Shown: in pieces, positions 1-6,810 of the stretch
Position numbering within the stretch: position 1 is the first letter of the stretch
How the letters are laid out: each line of letters starts with the position of its first letter
Source: Chloroflexota bacterium
GTDB lineage: Bacteria > Chloroflexota > UBA11872
Direction of reading: 5' to 3'
NCBI GenBank assembly: GCA_028875175.1
Contig: JAPPFO010000142.1
Span: 1 to 9,398, forward strand
Length of the DNA: 9,398 bases
Position numbers and translations under genes: made by a program
The notes under the pieces: model-generated
What the model was told of the DNA's origin: nothing
The model's input: only the letters and a program-made list of their open reading frames with translations
Database searches by the model: none

Positions 1-143
1 CAACCAGCGCAAGGGCGCCCGTTGGTCCCAGCCCAACTCAAAATGACCCACTACCAAAGGTGGCGCCTCACGCCGGCTAGCGATACGAGCATCACCGAGA
101 TGTCTGCCAGTATGTCTATCGCTCGTGCAGGTCGCTTGCGTAA

Positions 144-2717
144 GTGGTCACGCGGCACAACGAACGCCATCCCCCTGAAGCAGGGACTTCCTTGGGAACT
201 GTCGAAATAGGTCGAGCTGCGACTGTACGGCGCCTCGTTGTCCGCGCCGCTGGCTGGTGGACTGACGACCATCGCTGGTGGCACGCCATGGCCGCCCTCT
301 GCTACCTGGGCGCCGCGGTCGTCTTCACCCGCCCGCTCCTGCTGGATGCCGGGACACACATCGCCTACAAACCGAGCGGCGACCAGTTATTCGTTCTGAG
401 CATCTTGGAGTGGAGTCGAACCACGCTCTTCTCCAATCCCGGCGATCTGTTTGTGGGGAACTTCTACTACGGGTCGGGCGGCGCCCTGTTCGGGTCGGAT
501 CTGCTGCTTGGATTCCTGCCGGTGTATGGACCGCTCGCGTTGATAACCCAAGACCCGGTCCTCGCCTACACGTTGACCCACATCCTGGCCTACGCGCTCA
601 ATGCTGCGGCGATGTACGCGACGGTGTTGGTGCTTACCGGCTCGCGGCCAGCCGCCCTGCTGGCCGGCATGGTCTACGCCTTCGGCCCCCTGCAAATAGC
701 GTACGCGAGTCACTTTCAATTCCTCGGCGCATGGTATTTGCCTCTTGTCGCGCTTTTTGGCGTTCGCTTGTGGCGCGGCGGTGGATGGTTGGACGTGGGG
801 CTGGCGACCCTGATGGTGGGAGTCCAGTTCGCCACGGCCGTTCATCTGGGCGTGCTTGCCGGGATGGTCTACGCGGGGTTCGTGATCCCGTCAGCATTGC
901 ACCGGGTTCTGGTCACCCGCGACGTGCGCTTGGGGCTATCGATGGCCGGCGCAGGAATCGTGGCCAGCCTGCCGTTCGTCCCCATCGTGCACGGATATCT
1001 GAGCTTCTCGGACGCCTGGCAGGCGCAGCGCGATATCACGGAAGTACATCACTGGTCGGTCCAACTGCGTGACTACCTTTCGCCACACGGGCGTCTTCGC
1101 TGGTACGACGCGCTCATGGATCGGTTCCCGGTTCCGACCGGTGAGCGGCGGGTATTTCCGGGATTTGTGCCTCCGCTCATCGCGATAGTCGGGGCGGGAG
1201 CCGGTCTGCTGGGCCTCACAGGCAAGCGCCGTGAGTTGCGAATGGTCAGCGGCCTACTGTTGGCGCTGGTCCTGGTTGCGGTGCTGTTTTCGCTCGGCAC
1301 GCACTGGAAACGGCACGAGGTCATCAGCGAGCATCAACTTCCGTACCTGCTGCTGTTTGAGCACGTGCCGGTTTTCCGGGCGATACGCGCCGTGGCGCGG
1401 TTTTCGCTGCTGGCCCATTTTGCATTGGCCGTGCTTGGCGGCATCGGGGTATATGCAATCAGTCGCCGAGTGCCCCGGCGTTGGCTTGCGGCGCCGTTGG
1501 TTGGATTGTTGGCTAGCGCGTTGGTCCTCCTGGAAGCATTACCGAAACCGCTGGCGACGTACCCAATCCCAGCTGACGAGAGCCTTCGAGAAGCGCTTCG
1601 CGAGGCGCCGCCTGGTCCCACGCTGCTGGCTCCCGTGTCCGGGAAGGAGGAAGTCTGGCGGATGTGGATGGTGACCGTGACCGGCACTGGGCCCATCGTC
1701 AATGGCTACTCGGGACACATCTGGCAGCAGTACTGGTACTTCCGCGACATGACCCAGAGGCTAATGGCCGGCGAAATGGCGGGGCTGGCAGCCGGCCTCC
1801 AGGCCTACGGCATCCATACGCTGGCGGTCGACCTCCAACACTACGACGAGCGCGATCACGCGCAGTGGCGTGCCTTCGCGCGAGGTCCGTGGGTGGTGGA
1901 ATCGGAGCGGATCGACCAACAGCTGCTCATCCGCCTGGATAAGGCTGCCGGCCCGCCGGCGCGACGCTGGGCCGACCTGAACCTGACGCTGCTTGCAGAC
2001 GTGGTGGATCCGGACGTGGGCTTCGTTAGCACGTTGGTCATGCACAACCCGACGGACGATGCCTGGATCCCGCCGGGCGACTCCCGAGTGAGGCGGATCA
2101 AGGTGCAGTGGATTCGGACAGATGGAGCAGTTGAATTGGAATACGAGACCAGCGCGCTTCCGCCGCCCTTCTTGCGCCCCGGGCAGGTCCATGCGGTCCC
2201 GGCGCATCAGTTCTCGCCGCCGAGCCCCGGCACCTATACCCTCCGGGCGAGCGCGGACGGCGAGCGCCTGTTCGAGCGGACCGTGCGGGTCGAGCCCGTC
2301 GAACCGGCTCCCTTTCAAGGCAGCGCGGACGGCATGATGGCCAGCCTTACCCTGCGTACCCCGACCAGTTATTCGGCCGGTCCCGCCGAGTTGATGCCAC
2401 TACATGTGGACGCGCTGAACATTGGGCGCAAGAGTTGGACCGACGAAGCGAACATTCGTCTGGGCTGGCGCTGGTGGAAGATCAACGATGACGGCAGCGA
2501 GACCGAACAGCCGCAGTACGAGGGCCGGGTTGTACTGCTGGGCCACAGGTTCTACGACATCCCGCCTGGCCGCGGCTACGCGTTCGCCGGACAGTTGCGG
2601 GCGCCCGATGAGCCGGGTCGCTACGTCGTGCGGGCCACAATGCTGGTCGAGCTGGTCGCTTGGTTCGACAGTGCTCCCGTCGAGATCGAGGTGATCGTCA
2701 GACCGAAGGACGCCTAG
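144..2717 (+). CDS. GT-C-like multi-spanning membrane glycosyltransferase-type protein with beta-rich C-terminal tail
   Basis: Predicted integral membrane protein of 857 residues. A first membrane segment lies near residues 48-66. It is followed by a loop containing SGDQLF with D80, the position where GT-C-fold glycosyltransferases usually carry their catalytic or metal-binding Asp. About nine to eleven further hydrophobic segments extend to about residue 466, with the family-like stretches PVLAYTLTHILAYALN (138-153) and FRAIRAVARFSLLAHFALAV (411-430). Residues 470-600 form a soluble domain. Residues 610-855 look like two beta-sandwich domains rich in Pro, Gly and alternating hydrophobic residues (for example SPGTYTLRA and EPGRYVVRATM). 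Such proteins are thought to use lipid-linked sugars on the outer face of the membrane, but substrate and activity are inferred. The GTG at 144 has no good ribosome-binding site. A TTG at 192, 5 bases after AGGGA, or an ATG at 288 are alternative starts. The gene ends convergently, overlapping the Rieske gene. Confidence 0.8.
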   Translation: MVTRHNERHPPEAGTSLGTVEIGRAATVRRLVVRAAGWWTDDHRWWHAMAALCYLGAAVVFTRPLLLDAGTHIAYKPSGDQLFVLSILEWSRTTLFSNPGDLFVGNFYYGSGGALFGSDLLLGFLPVYGPLALITQDPVLAYTLTHILAYALNAAAMYATVLVLTGSRPAALLAGMVYAFGPLQIAYASHFQFLGAWYLPLVALFGVRLWRGGGWLDVGLATLMVGVQFATAVHLGVLAGMVYAGFVIPSALHRVLVTRDVRLGLSMAGAGIVASLPFVPIVHGYLSFSDAWQAQRDITEVHHWSVQLRDYLSPHGRLRWYDALMDRFPVPTGERRVFPGFVPPLIAIVGAGAGLLGLTGKRRELRMVSGLLLALVLVAVLFSLGTHWKRHEVISEHQLPYLLLFEHVPVFRAIRAVARFSLLAHFALAVLGGIGVYAISRRVPRRWLAAPLVGLLASALVLLEALPKPLATYPIPADESLREALREAPPGPTLLAPVSGKEEVWRMWMVTVTGTGPIVNGYSGHIWQQYWYFRDMTQRLMAGEMAGLAAGLQAYGIHTLAVDLQHYDERDHAQWRAFARGPWVVESERIDQQLLIRLDKAAGPPARRWADLNLTLLADVVDPDVGFVSTLVMHNPTDDAWIPPGDSRVRRIKVQWIRTDGAVELEYETSALPPPFLRPGQVHAVPAHQFSPPSPGTYTLRASADGERLFERTVRVEPVEPAPFQGSADGMMASLTLRTPTSYSAGPAELMPLHVDALNIGRKSWTDEANIRLGWRWWKINDDGSETEQPQYEGRVVLLGHRFYDIPPGRGYAFAGQLRAPDEPGRYVVRATMLVELVAWFDSAPVEIEVIVRPKDA

Positions 2718-3093
2718 GCGCCGAAGAGTCGCGCGGGCCGATCTGGACAAACACCTCGCCGTTATTGACGTCGACCGGAAACGCGCGCAGCCGTTCGGAT
2801 TGGGCGCGCAGGCGCCGGCCACTATCCAGGTCGAACTCCATGCTGTGCCACGGGCAGATCAGCACCCGGCCTTCCAGCACCCAGGCCAGGCGCCAGTCCG
2901 TCTCGGCGGTGGCGACCAGGGTGCCGCTGACGGGACCGGTACACACCGGCCCCTGCTGATGGGGACAGCGGTTGCGATAGGCGCGGAAGCCGTCGTCCAC
3001 GCGAAACACCGCAATTTCGATCTCGCCGTGCGTCACGAAGGCCGGCTGGCCGGGCTGGATCTCGTCCGCCGGCCCCACGCGGACGCGCGGCAT
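2698..3093 (-). CDS. Small Rieske [2Fe-2S] domain protein
   Basis: Soluble protein of 131 residues with no signal peptide or membrane segment, so probably a cytoplasmic ferredoxin-like electron carrier or a subunit of an oxygenase-type enzyme. The two cluster-binding motifs are present: C43-P-H45 and C80-P-W-H83, the latter followed by SMEFDLDSGR, typical of Rieske domains. The 34 residues between H45 and C80 are about twice the 15-17 usual in dioxygenase ferredoxins. The extra piece (about 48-75) contains a third Cys, C51. Its ATG overlaps the stop of the upstream amidohydrolase by one base (TGATG), which implies translational coupling and a shared job. The last 20 bp overlap the 3' end of the convergent membrane-protein gene. 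The redox partner is not identifiable in the window. Family assignment is firm; the biochemical role is unknown. Confidence 0.92.
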   Translation of the reverse strand: MPRVRVGPADEIQPGQPAFVTHGEIEIAVFRVDDGFRAYRNRCPHQQGPVCTGPVSGTLVATAETDWRLAWVLEGRVLICPWHSMEFDLDSGRRLRAQSERLRAFPVDVNNGEVFVQIGPRDSSAPRRPSV

Positions 3094-4208
3094 CAGGCGA
3101 CGGGAACGGGAACCGGCAGCTTGAAGAGGCGGCGGGCGGACTCGCCCATGATGTTGCGCTTGAGCTCCGCGTCGAACGGCATGTTCAGCACCGTGCGCGG
3201 ATGGTCGAAGTCGTGGTGCGGCCAGTCGGAGGCGAATATGACCTTATCGCGCCCATCGAACAGATCGATCATGGTCAGCAGATCGCGCGAGCGTTCCGGC
3301 TCCTCGATCGGCTGGGTGCAGAAATACATCTCCTTGATGTAGTCGCTCGGCGGACGCTCCAGGAAGGGGGCGCCGGTGGGAATCTCGGCGTACTCCTTGT
3401 CCATCCGCCACATGCAGAAGGGCACCCACGACACGCCGCCCTCGGTAAAGACGATCTCCAGGTCCGGGTACCTGACCGGCACGCCGGACGTGAGCATGGT
3501 GAACAGGTTGGCCATTAGCGCGAACTCGTGGTTGATGGGATGGCGGACGATGCGCGATTCCACGTGCTCAAGGTTGAACGGAAAGTGGGGATGGATGATG
3601 CCGACGCTGTGGAGCATCACCGGCAGCCCCATCTCCTCGGCCGCTTCGTAAATCGGGTCGTACATCCGGTCGCCCCAGAGCGGCCGCAGGCCCGCCACGG
3701 GCAGGTACACGGCGACAAACCGATCGTCGGCCCCGTAGGTCCGGATCTGGTCGGCCGCATCCTTCGGGTCCTGCGGCACGGCCAGCACCGCCCCGTACAG
3801 GCCCGTCTCGCGGCTGACCCATGCGTCCGCCAGCCAGGCGTTGTAGGCGCGGCCCAGCGCCGCCGCGTAGTCGACGTGCGGGAACACGGCGATCTTGAGC
3901 AGGTTGTCGGGAAAGAGGATGCCGACATCAATGGACAACTCGTCCAGGTCGTCACGCATCTGCCGGGCCGTGGTGACGGTGCGGTTGCCCAGCCCGCGGT
4001 CCGGAAACGGGGGATCGAGGTTGAGAATCGGCGCGTAGCCGGGGATGTCCAGGTAGCGCTGCGGCCCGCGGCCCAGCAGCTCCAGCGAGCGGCGCCAGGG
4101 CATGTCGATATAGGGCGCCAGCGCCTCGGGCGGTTCGTTGGCATGCACGTCGCAGTCGACGATGAACACATCGTCCAGCCCAAGCGGCTTCCTGGAGTCC
4201 CGTGTCAT
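3093..4208 (-). CDS. Amidohydrolase 2 family metal-dependent hydrolase (COG2159, TIM barrel)
   Basis: Protein of 371 residues, full length for the ACMSD/amidohydrolase_2 group, whose members hydrolyse or non-oxidatively decarboxylate organic acids using a metal in a TIM barrel. The N-terminal strand gives DCDVH (D18, D20, H22) in place of the classical HxH, a substitution common in this branch. Other likely ligands or catalytic residues are H200 (in LPVMLH), H223 or H227 (RHPINHEF), and D328 (in FASDWPHHDF, the conserved C-terminal Asp). The segment IVFTEGGVSWVP (252-263) is also typical. No signal peptide is seen, so it should be cytoplasmic. The ATG at 4208 is preceded by GGAGG about 14 bases upstream, a rather long spacing. 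It is the first gene of a two-gene unit with the Rieske protein and is divergent from the flavoprotein gene. The substrate cannot be deduced. Confidence 0.92.
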   Translation of the reverse strand: MTRDSRKPLGLDDVFIVDCDVHANEPPEALAPYIDMPWRRSLELLGRGPQRYLDIPGYAPILNLDPPFPDRGLGNRTVTTARQMRDDLDELSIDVGILFPDNLLKIAVFPHVDYAAALGRAYNAWLADAWVSRETGLYGAVLAVPQDPKDAADQIRTYGADDRFVAVYLPVAGLRPLWGDRMYDPIYEAAEEMGLPVMLHSVGIIHPHFPFNLEHVESRIVRHPINHEFALMANLFTMLTSGVPVRYPDLEIVFTEGGVSWVPFCMWRMDKEYAEIPTGAPFLERPPSDYIKEMYFCTQPIEEPERSRDLLTMIDLFDGRDKVIFASDWPHHDFDHPRTVLNMPFDAELKRNIMGESARRLFKLPVPVPVA

Positions 4209-4239
4209 AAGCTCAGACCCGTCCTCCGAACGGCGTGGG

Positions 4240-4245
4240 ATTCTA
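4240..4245 (-). promoter_or_regulatory. Possible -10 element for the amidohydrolase-Rieske operon
   Basis: On the minus strand the hexamer TAGAAT (5 of 6 matches to TATAAT) lies about 32 bases upstream of the amidohydrolase ATG, leaving room for a short leader containing the GGAGG at about 4223-4227. No convincing -35 hexamer is seen 16-18 bases further upstream, so this is a weak call. The rest of the 175-bp divergent intergenic region (4209-4383) shows no clear promoter for the plus-strand flavoprotein gene. Confidence 0.3.
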
Positions 4246-4383
4246 GCCCGGTGGCCCCGCTGAGGTGGCGCCTAACCTGGCGCTGCTTCAGGTACGAGGG
4301 GCGCGGACATCCAGCGGCCGTTCGGGACGGAACTCAGAGCGCACGACGGCGAGCTTTAGCGGCAGCGGGAGAAGGAGCAAGCC

Positions 4384-5931
4384 ATGGCCGAGAACAAGAA
4401 AGTCGTGATCGTCGGCGGCGGACACAACGGGCTAGTGGCCGCCGGGTATCTCGGCCGGGCCGGGCTGGACGTGCAGGTGCTGGAGCGGCGCGACGTGGTG
4501 GGCGGCGCGGCGGTGACGGAGGAGTGGTTCCCCGGCTTCCACATCTCCACCTGCTCCTACGTGTGCCACATCCTGCAGCAGAAGGTGATCGACGAACTCG
4601 AGCTGCGGAACCACGGGTTCCACGTCTACCCGCTGGACCCGGGCCGCCTGCACCCGTTTCCCGACGGGCGCGCCGTCCGGCTGTGGCACGACGACGAGAA
4701 GACGGCGGAAGAGATTCGCCAGTTCTCGCCCGAGGACGCCGAGGCCTGGCTGGACTGGGCCAACTTCTGGCACCGCGCCGTGCGGATTCTGAGCGACTAC
4801 TACCTGCAGCCGCCGCCTTCCCTGGCCGAGCTCACCGAGCGGTTCAAGGACGAGGAAGAAGAAGAGCTGCTAGAAACGCTGCTCACGGTTCCGGTGCGCG
4901 ACCTGATCGACCGCACCTTCGTCTCGGACGAGATGCGGGCGATGGCCAGCATCGGCGCGATCGACATGGGCAACCTCAGCGCCCCCGGCAGCGCCTACAT
5001 CATGGCCCTCTACCGCTTCAGCGCGTACCGCGAGGACACCGAGAACTACGGCATCGTGCGCGGCGGCATGGGGTCCATCACCCAGTCCATGGCCCGCTCC
5101 GCCGAGTCGGCCGGCGTGTCGATCAGAACCGGTGCGGAGGTATCCCGCATCCTGACCGAGAACGGCCAGGCCACCGGCGTGGAATTGGCCAACGGCGAGG
5201 TGATCGAGGCCGACCTGGTCCTCTCGAATGCCGACCCCAAGCGAACCTTCACCAAGCTGCTGGACGGATCGGACGTGGACCAGGACGTGGTGGACGAGGT
5301 TGAATCGCTGAAGACCCAATCCGCCTCGGTCAAGTTCCTCTGCTCGCTGCGCGAGTTGCCCGACTTCTCGCGCCACCTGGGCGACGACTACGACCCCAAA
5401 CACCTGTCCATGATCAATCTCGCTCCCTCAACCGACTACTGCGAGTCGAGCTGGTTCGACGCCACCAACGGCCGGCTCCCCGAGACGCCGATCATCCAGG
5501 TGCAGATTCCCACCGTGTACGACCCATCGGTGGCGCCGGAAGGGCAGCACGTGCTGTCCATGTGGGTGTTCTTCGTTCCGGCGCACCTCAAGGACGGCAC
5601 GTGGTCGGAGAAGCGGCAGGAGTTCGGGGAGCAGCTGATCGACGAGTTCTGCCGCTACGCCCCCAACTTCAGGGACGCCATCATCGACTGGACCATGCTC
5701 ACGCCCGAGGACATCGAGGACCGCATCGGCCTGACCGATGGCAACATCCGCCACGTGGACATGATTCCCCAGCAGATGATGTCCCGCCGCCCCCTCCCCG
5801 GCTGGTCCGACTACCGCACCCCCATCAAAAACCTCTACCTCTGCGGCGCCGGCACCCACCCCGGTGGCGAGGTAACGGGCGCCCCAGGCCACAACGCAGC
5901 CCACGTGGTGCTGGAGGAATTGGGGCGCTAG
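4384..5931 (+). CDS. FAD-dependent oxidoreductase, phytoene-desaturase superfamily, PYROXD2-like
   Basis: Protein of 515 residues. An N-terminal Rossmann motif (KKVVIVGGGHNGLVAAGYL, residues 5-23, with GxGxxG at G11-G16) is followed by the acidic residue E34 that ends the second strand (VQVLERR) and binds the adenosine ribose of FAD. A GG doublet in VVGGAA follows at about 38-43. The C-terminal FAD-closing segment (484-515) contains LYLCGAGTHPGGEVTGAPG. This layout is the COG1233 superfamily, and the pattern is closer to PYROXD2-type proteins than to carotenoid CrtI enzymes. No carotenoid genes are nearby, so a role in carotenoid synthesis is unlikely. The start is secure: AAGGAG lies 6 bases before ATG. 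The gene is divergent from the amidohydrolase-Rieske pair, which suggests a possible oxidation step in the same pathway (inference). Its 3' end faces the ADP-ribosylglycohydrolase gene across a hairpin. Confidence 0.9.
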   Translation: MAENKKVVIVGGGHNGLVAAGYLGRAGLDVQVLERRDVVGGAAVTEEWFPGFHISTCSYVCHILQQKVIDELELRNHGFHVYPLDPGRLHPFPDGRAVRLWHDDEKTAEEIRQFSPEDAEAWLDWANFWHRAVRILSDYYLQPPPSLAELTERFKDEEEEELLETLLTVPVRDLIDRTFVSDEMRAMASIGAIDMGNLSAPGSAYIMALYRFSAYREDTENYGIVRGGMGSITQSMARSAESAGVSIRTGAEVSRILTENGQATGVELANGEVIEADLVLSNADPKRTFTKLLDGSDVDQDVVDEVESLKTQSASVKFLCSLRELPDFSRHLGDDYDPKHLSMINLAPSTDYCESSWFDATNGRLPETPIIQVQIPTVYDPSVAPEGQHVLSMWVFFVPAHLKDGTWSEKRQEFGEQLIDEFCRYAPNFRDAIIDWTMLTPEDIEDRIGLTDGNIRHVDMIPQQMMSRRPLPGWSDYRTPIKNLYLCGAGTHPGGEVTGAPGHNAAHVVLEELGR

Positions 5932-5946
5932 GAGACGGCGTCTGTC

Positions 5947-5977
5947 GCCCATCGCGTGACTCGGGGCGCGAATGGGC
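5947..5977. terminator. Terminator-like hairpin between convergent genes
   Basis: Arm GCCCATCGCG (5947-5956) pairs with CGCG (5967-5970) plus ATGGGC (5972-5977), leaving A5971 as a single bulge and a 10-base loop (5957-5966). That gives 10 base pairs, mostly G-C. It starts 15 bases after the flavoprotein stop and abuts the stop codon of the minus-strand ADP-ribosylglycohydrolase, so it could serve both transcripts. No U-tract follows on either strand, so termination strength is uncertain. It may instead protect 3' ends. Confidence 0.55.
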
Positions 5978-6751
5978 CTAGGCGCTTGTGCCGTACAACT
6001 CGCGGACAACGGCCAGGATGTCCGCGGGAATGAAGCGTGTTTCGGCCTCGGCCTGGATATCGGTGGGAATCCCATGCAGCGCCTCCGCAATCGGACCGGC
6101 GATGGCCGCCAGGGTGTCGGAGTCGCCGCCCAGCGAGACGGCGTTGCGGATGGCGTCTTCGAAGCTGTCGGACTCCAGGGCGCAGGTAATGGCTTCCGGC
6201 ACCGTCGTCTGGCAGATCTCGTTGAACTCGTAGCCGGGGCGGATGTTGTCGACGCTGCGAGTGAGGTCGTAGTCGTAAGCCTCAGCGATGGCCGTCCGAA
6301 TGCCACCGGCCGGCGCGCCTTGGAAGGCCAGCCAGATCGCGTGCACGGTGGCGCGGGCACCCTTTATCCCCTCCGGGTGGTCATGGGTGACGGCGGTCAC
6401 CAGGTCTGAGGCTTCCAGCGCGGCCGAGAGATCGGCATTGCGATTCAGATAGGCCGCCGGCGCGACGCGCATGGCGGCGCCGTTGCCGAAGCTGTTGTAC
6501 GGACGGGGCGGATCCATCCAAATCCAGGATCTGAAGTGGCCGCCGTAGCTCGCGTCCGGGTAGCGGCGACACCAGTCCTGGAGCGCCAGCTCAGGCGGGC
6601 GTTCGTGAAGCAGCGCGTCGGCGACGGCGGCGGTGCAGACCGAATCGTCCGTGACGAAGCCGCTCTCATTGAAGAATGCGAACGACTTGGTCTTGATCCA
6701 CTCCCACTCGTAAACCGAGCCCACGATGTCCCCAATGATCGCGCCGATCAC
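5978..6751 (-). CDS. ADP-ribosylglycohydrolase family protein (DraG/ARH-like, COG1397)
   Basis: Protein of 257 residues that probably removes ADP-ribose from a protein or other acceptor using a two-metal centre. Family motifs appear in order: GAIIGDIVGS (3-12), TDDS (34-37, metal ligands), GNGAAMRVAP (89-98), THDHPEGIKGA (122-132) and LGGDSDTLAAIAG (207-219, with D210, D212 and T213 as the second set of ligands). All expected metal-binding acidic residues are present, so it looks active. The length is typical of compact bacterial members. The start is GTG at 6751, preceded by a G-rich stretch (GGGGG, 6-base spacing) rather than a classical Shine-Dalgarno site. No in-frame ATG lies near the N-terminus, and residues 3-12 are needed for the fold. 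It lies 59 bp downstream of the sensor kinase on the same strand and may be co-transcribed. No ADP-ribosyltransferase or nitrogenase gene is nearby, so the target is unknown. Confidence 0.92.
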   Translation of the reverse strand: MIGAIIGDIVGSVYEWEWIKTKSFAFFNESGFVTDDSVCTAAVADALLHERPPELALQDWCRRYPDASYGGHFRSWIWMDPPRPYNSFGNGAAMRVAPAAYLNRNADLSAALEASDLVTAVTHDHPEGIKGARATVHAIWLAFQGAPAGGIRTAIAEAYDYDLTRSVDNIRPGYEFNEICQTTVPEAITCALESDSFEDAIRNAVSLGGDSDTLAAIAGPIAEALHGIPTDIQAEAETRFIPADILAVVRELYGTSA

Positions 6752-6810
6752 CTGGCACCCCCGTAAGCGCCGCTTTCATTGGCGGGCGTCATGGCCATGG
6801 AGACCGATCC

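Noticed and set aside
58..4273. An 11-base match AGGTGGCGCCT at 58-68 and 4263-4273.
   Set aside because: Matches of this length are expected by chance in a GC-rich window of this size, and the flanks do not agree.
3528..5303. A 591-codon open frame on the plus strand spanning the amidohydrolase gene, the divergent intergenic region and part of the flavoprotein gene.
   Set aside because: It is antisense to the amidohydrolase and out of frame with the flavoprotein, both of which have clear family motifs. Its translation is Arg/Gly/Ala-rich, typical of GC-rich shadow frames.
4384..5931. Carotenoid phytoene desaturase (CrtI) as the function of the flavoprotein.
   Set aside because: Same superfamily, but no carotenoid genes are adjacent and the N- and C-terminal motifs look more like PYROXD2-type proteins.
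5428..6360. A 310-codon minus-strand frame overlapping the flavoprotein and ADP-ribosylglycohydrolase genes.
   Set aside because: Low-complexity shadow translation that covers two well-supported genes in other frames.
6790..6799. Perfect 10-bp palindrome CATGGCCATG in the gap between kinase and ADP-ribosylglycohydrolase genes.
   Set aside because: No loop, no extension of the arms and no second copy, so there is no basis for calling an operator or terminator.
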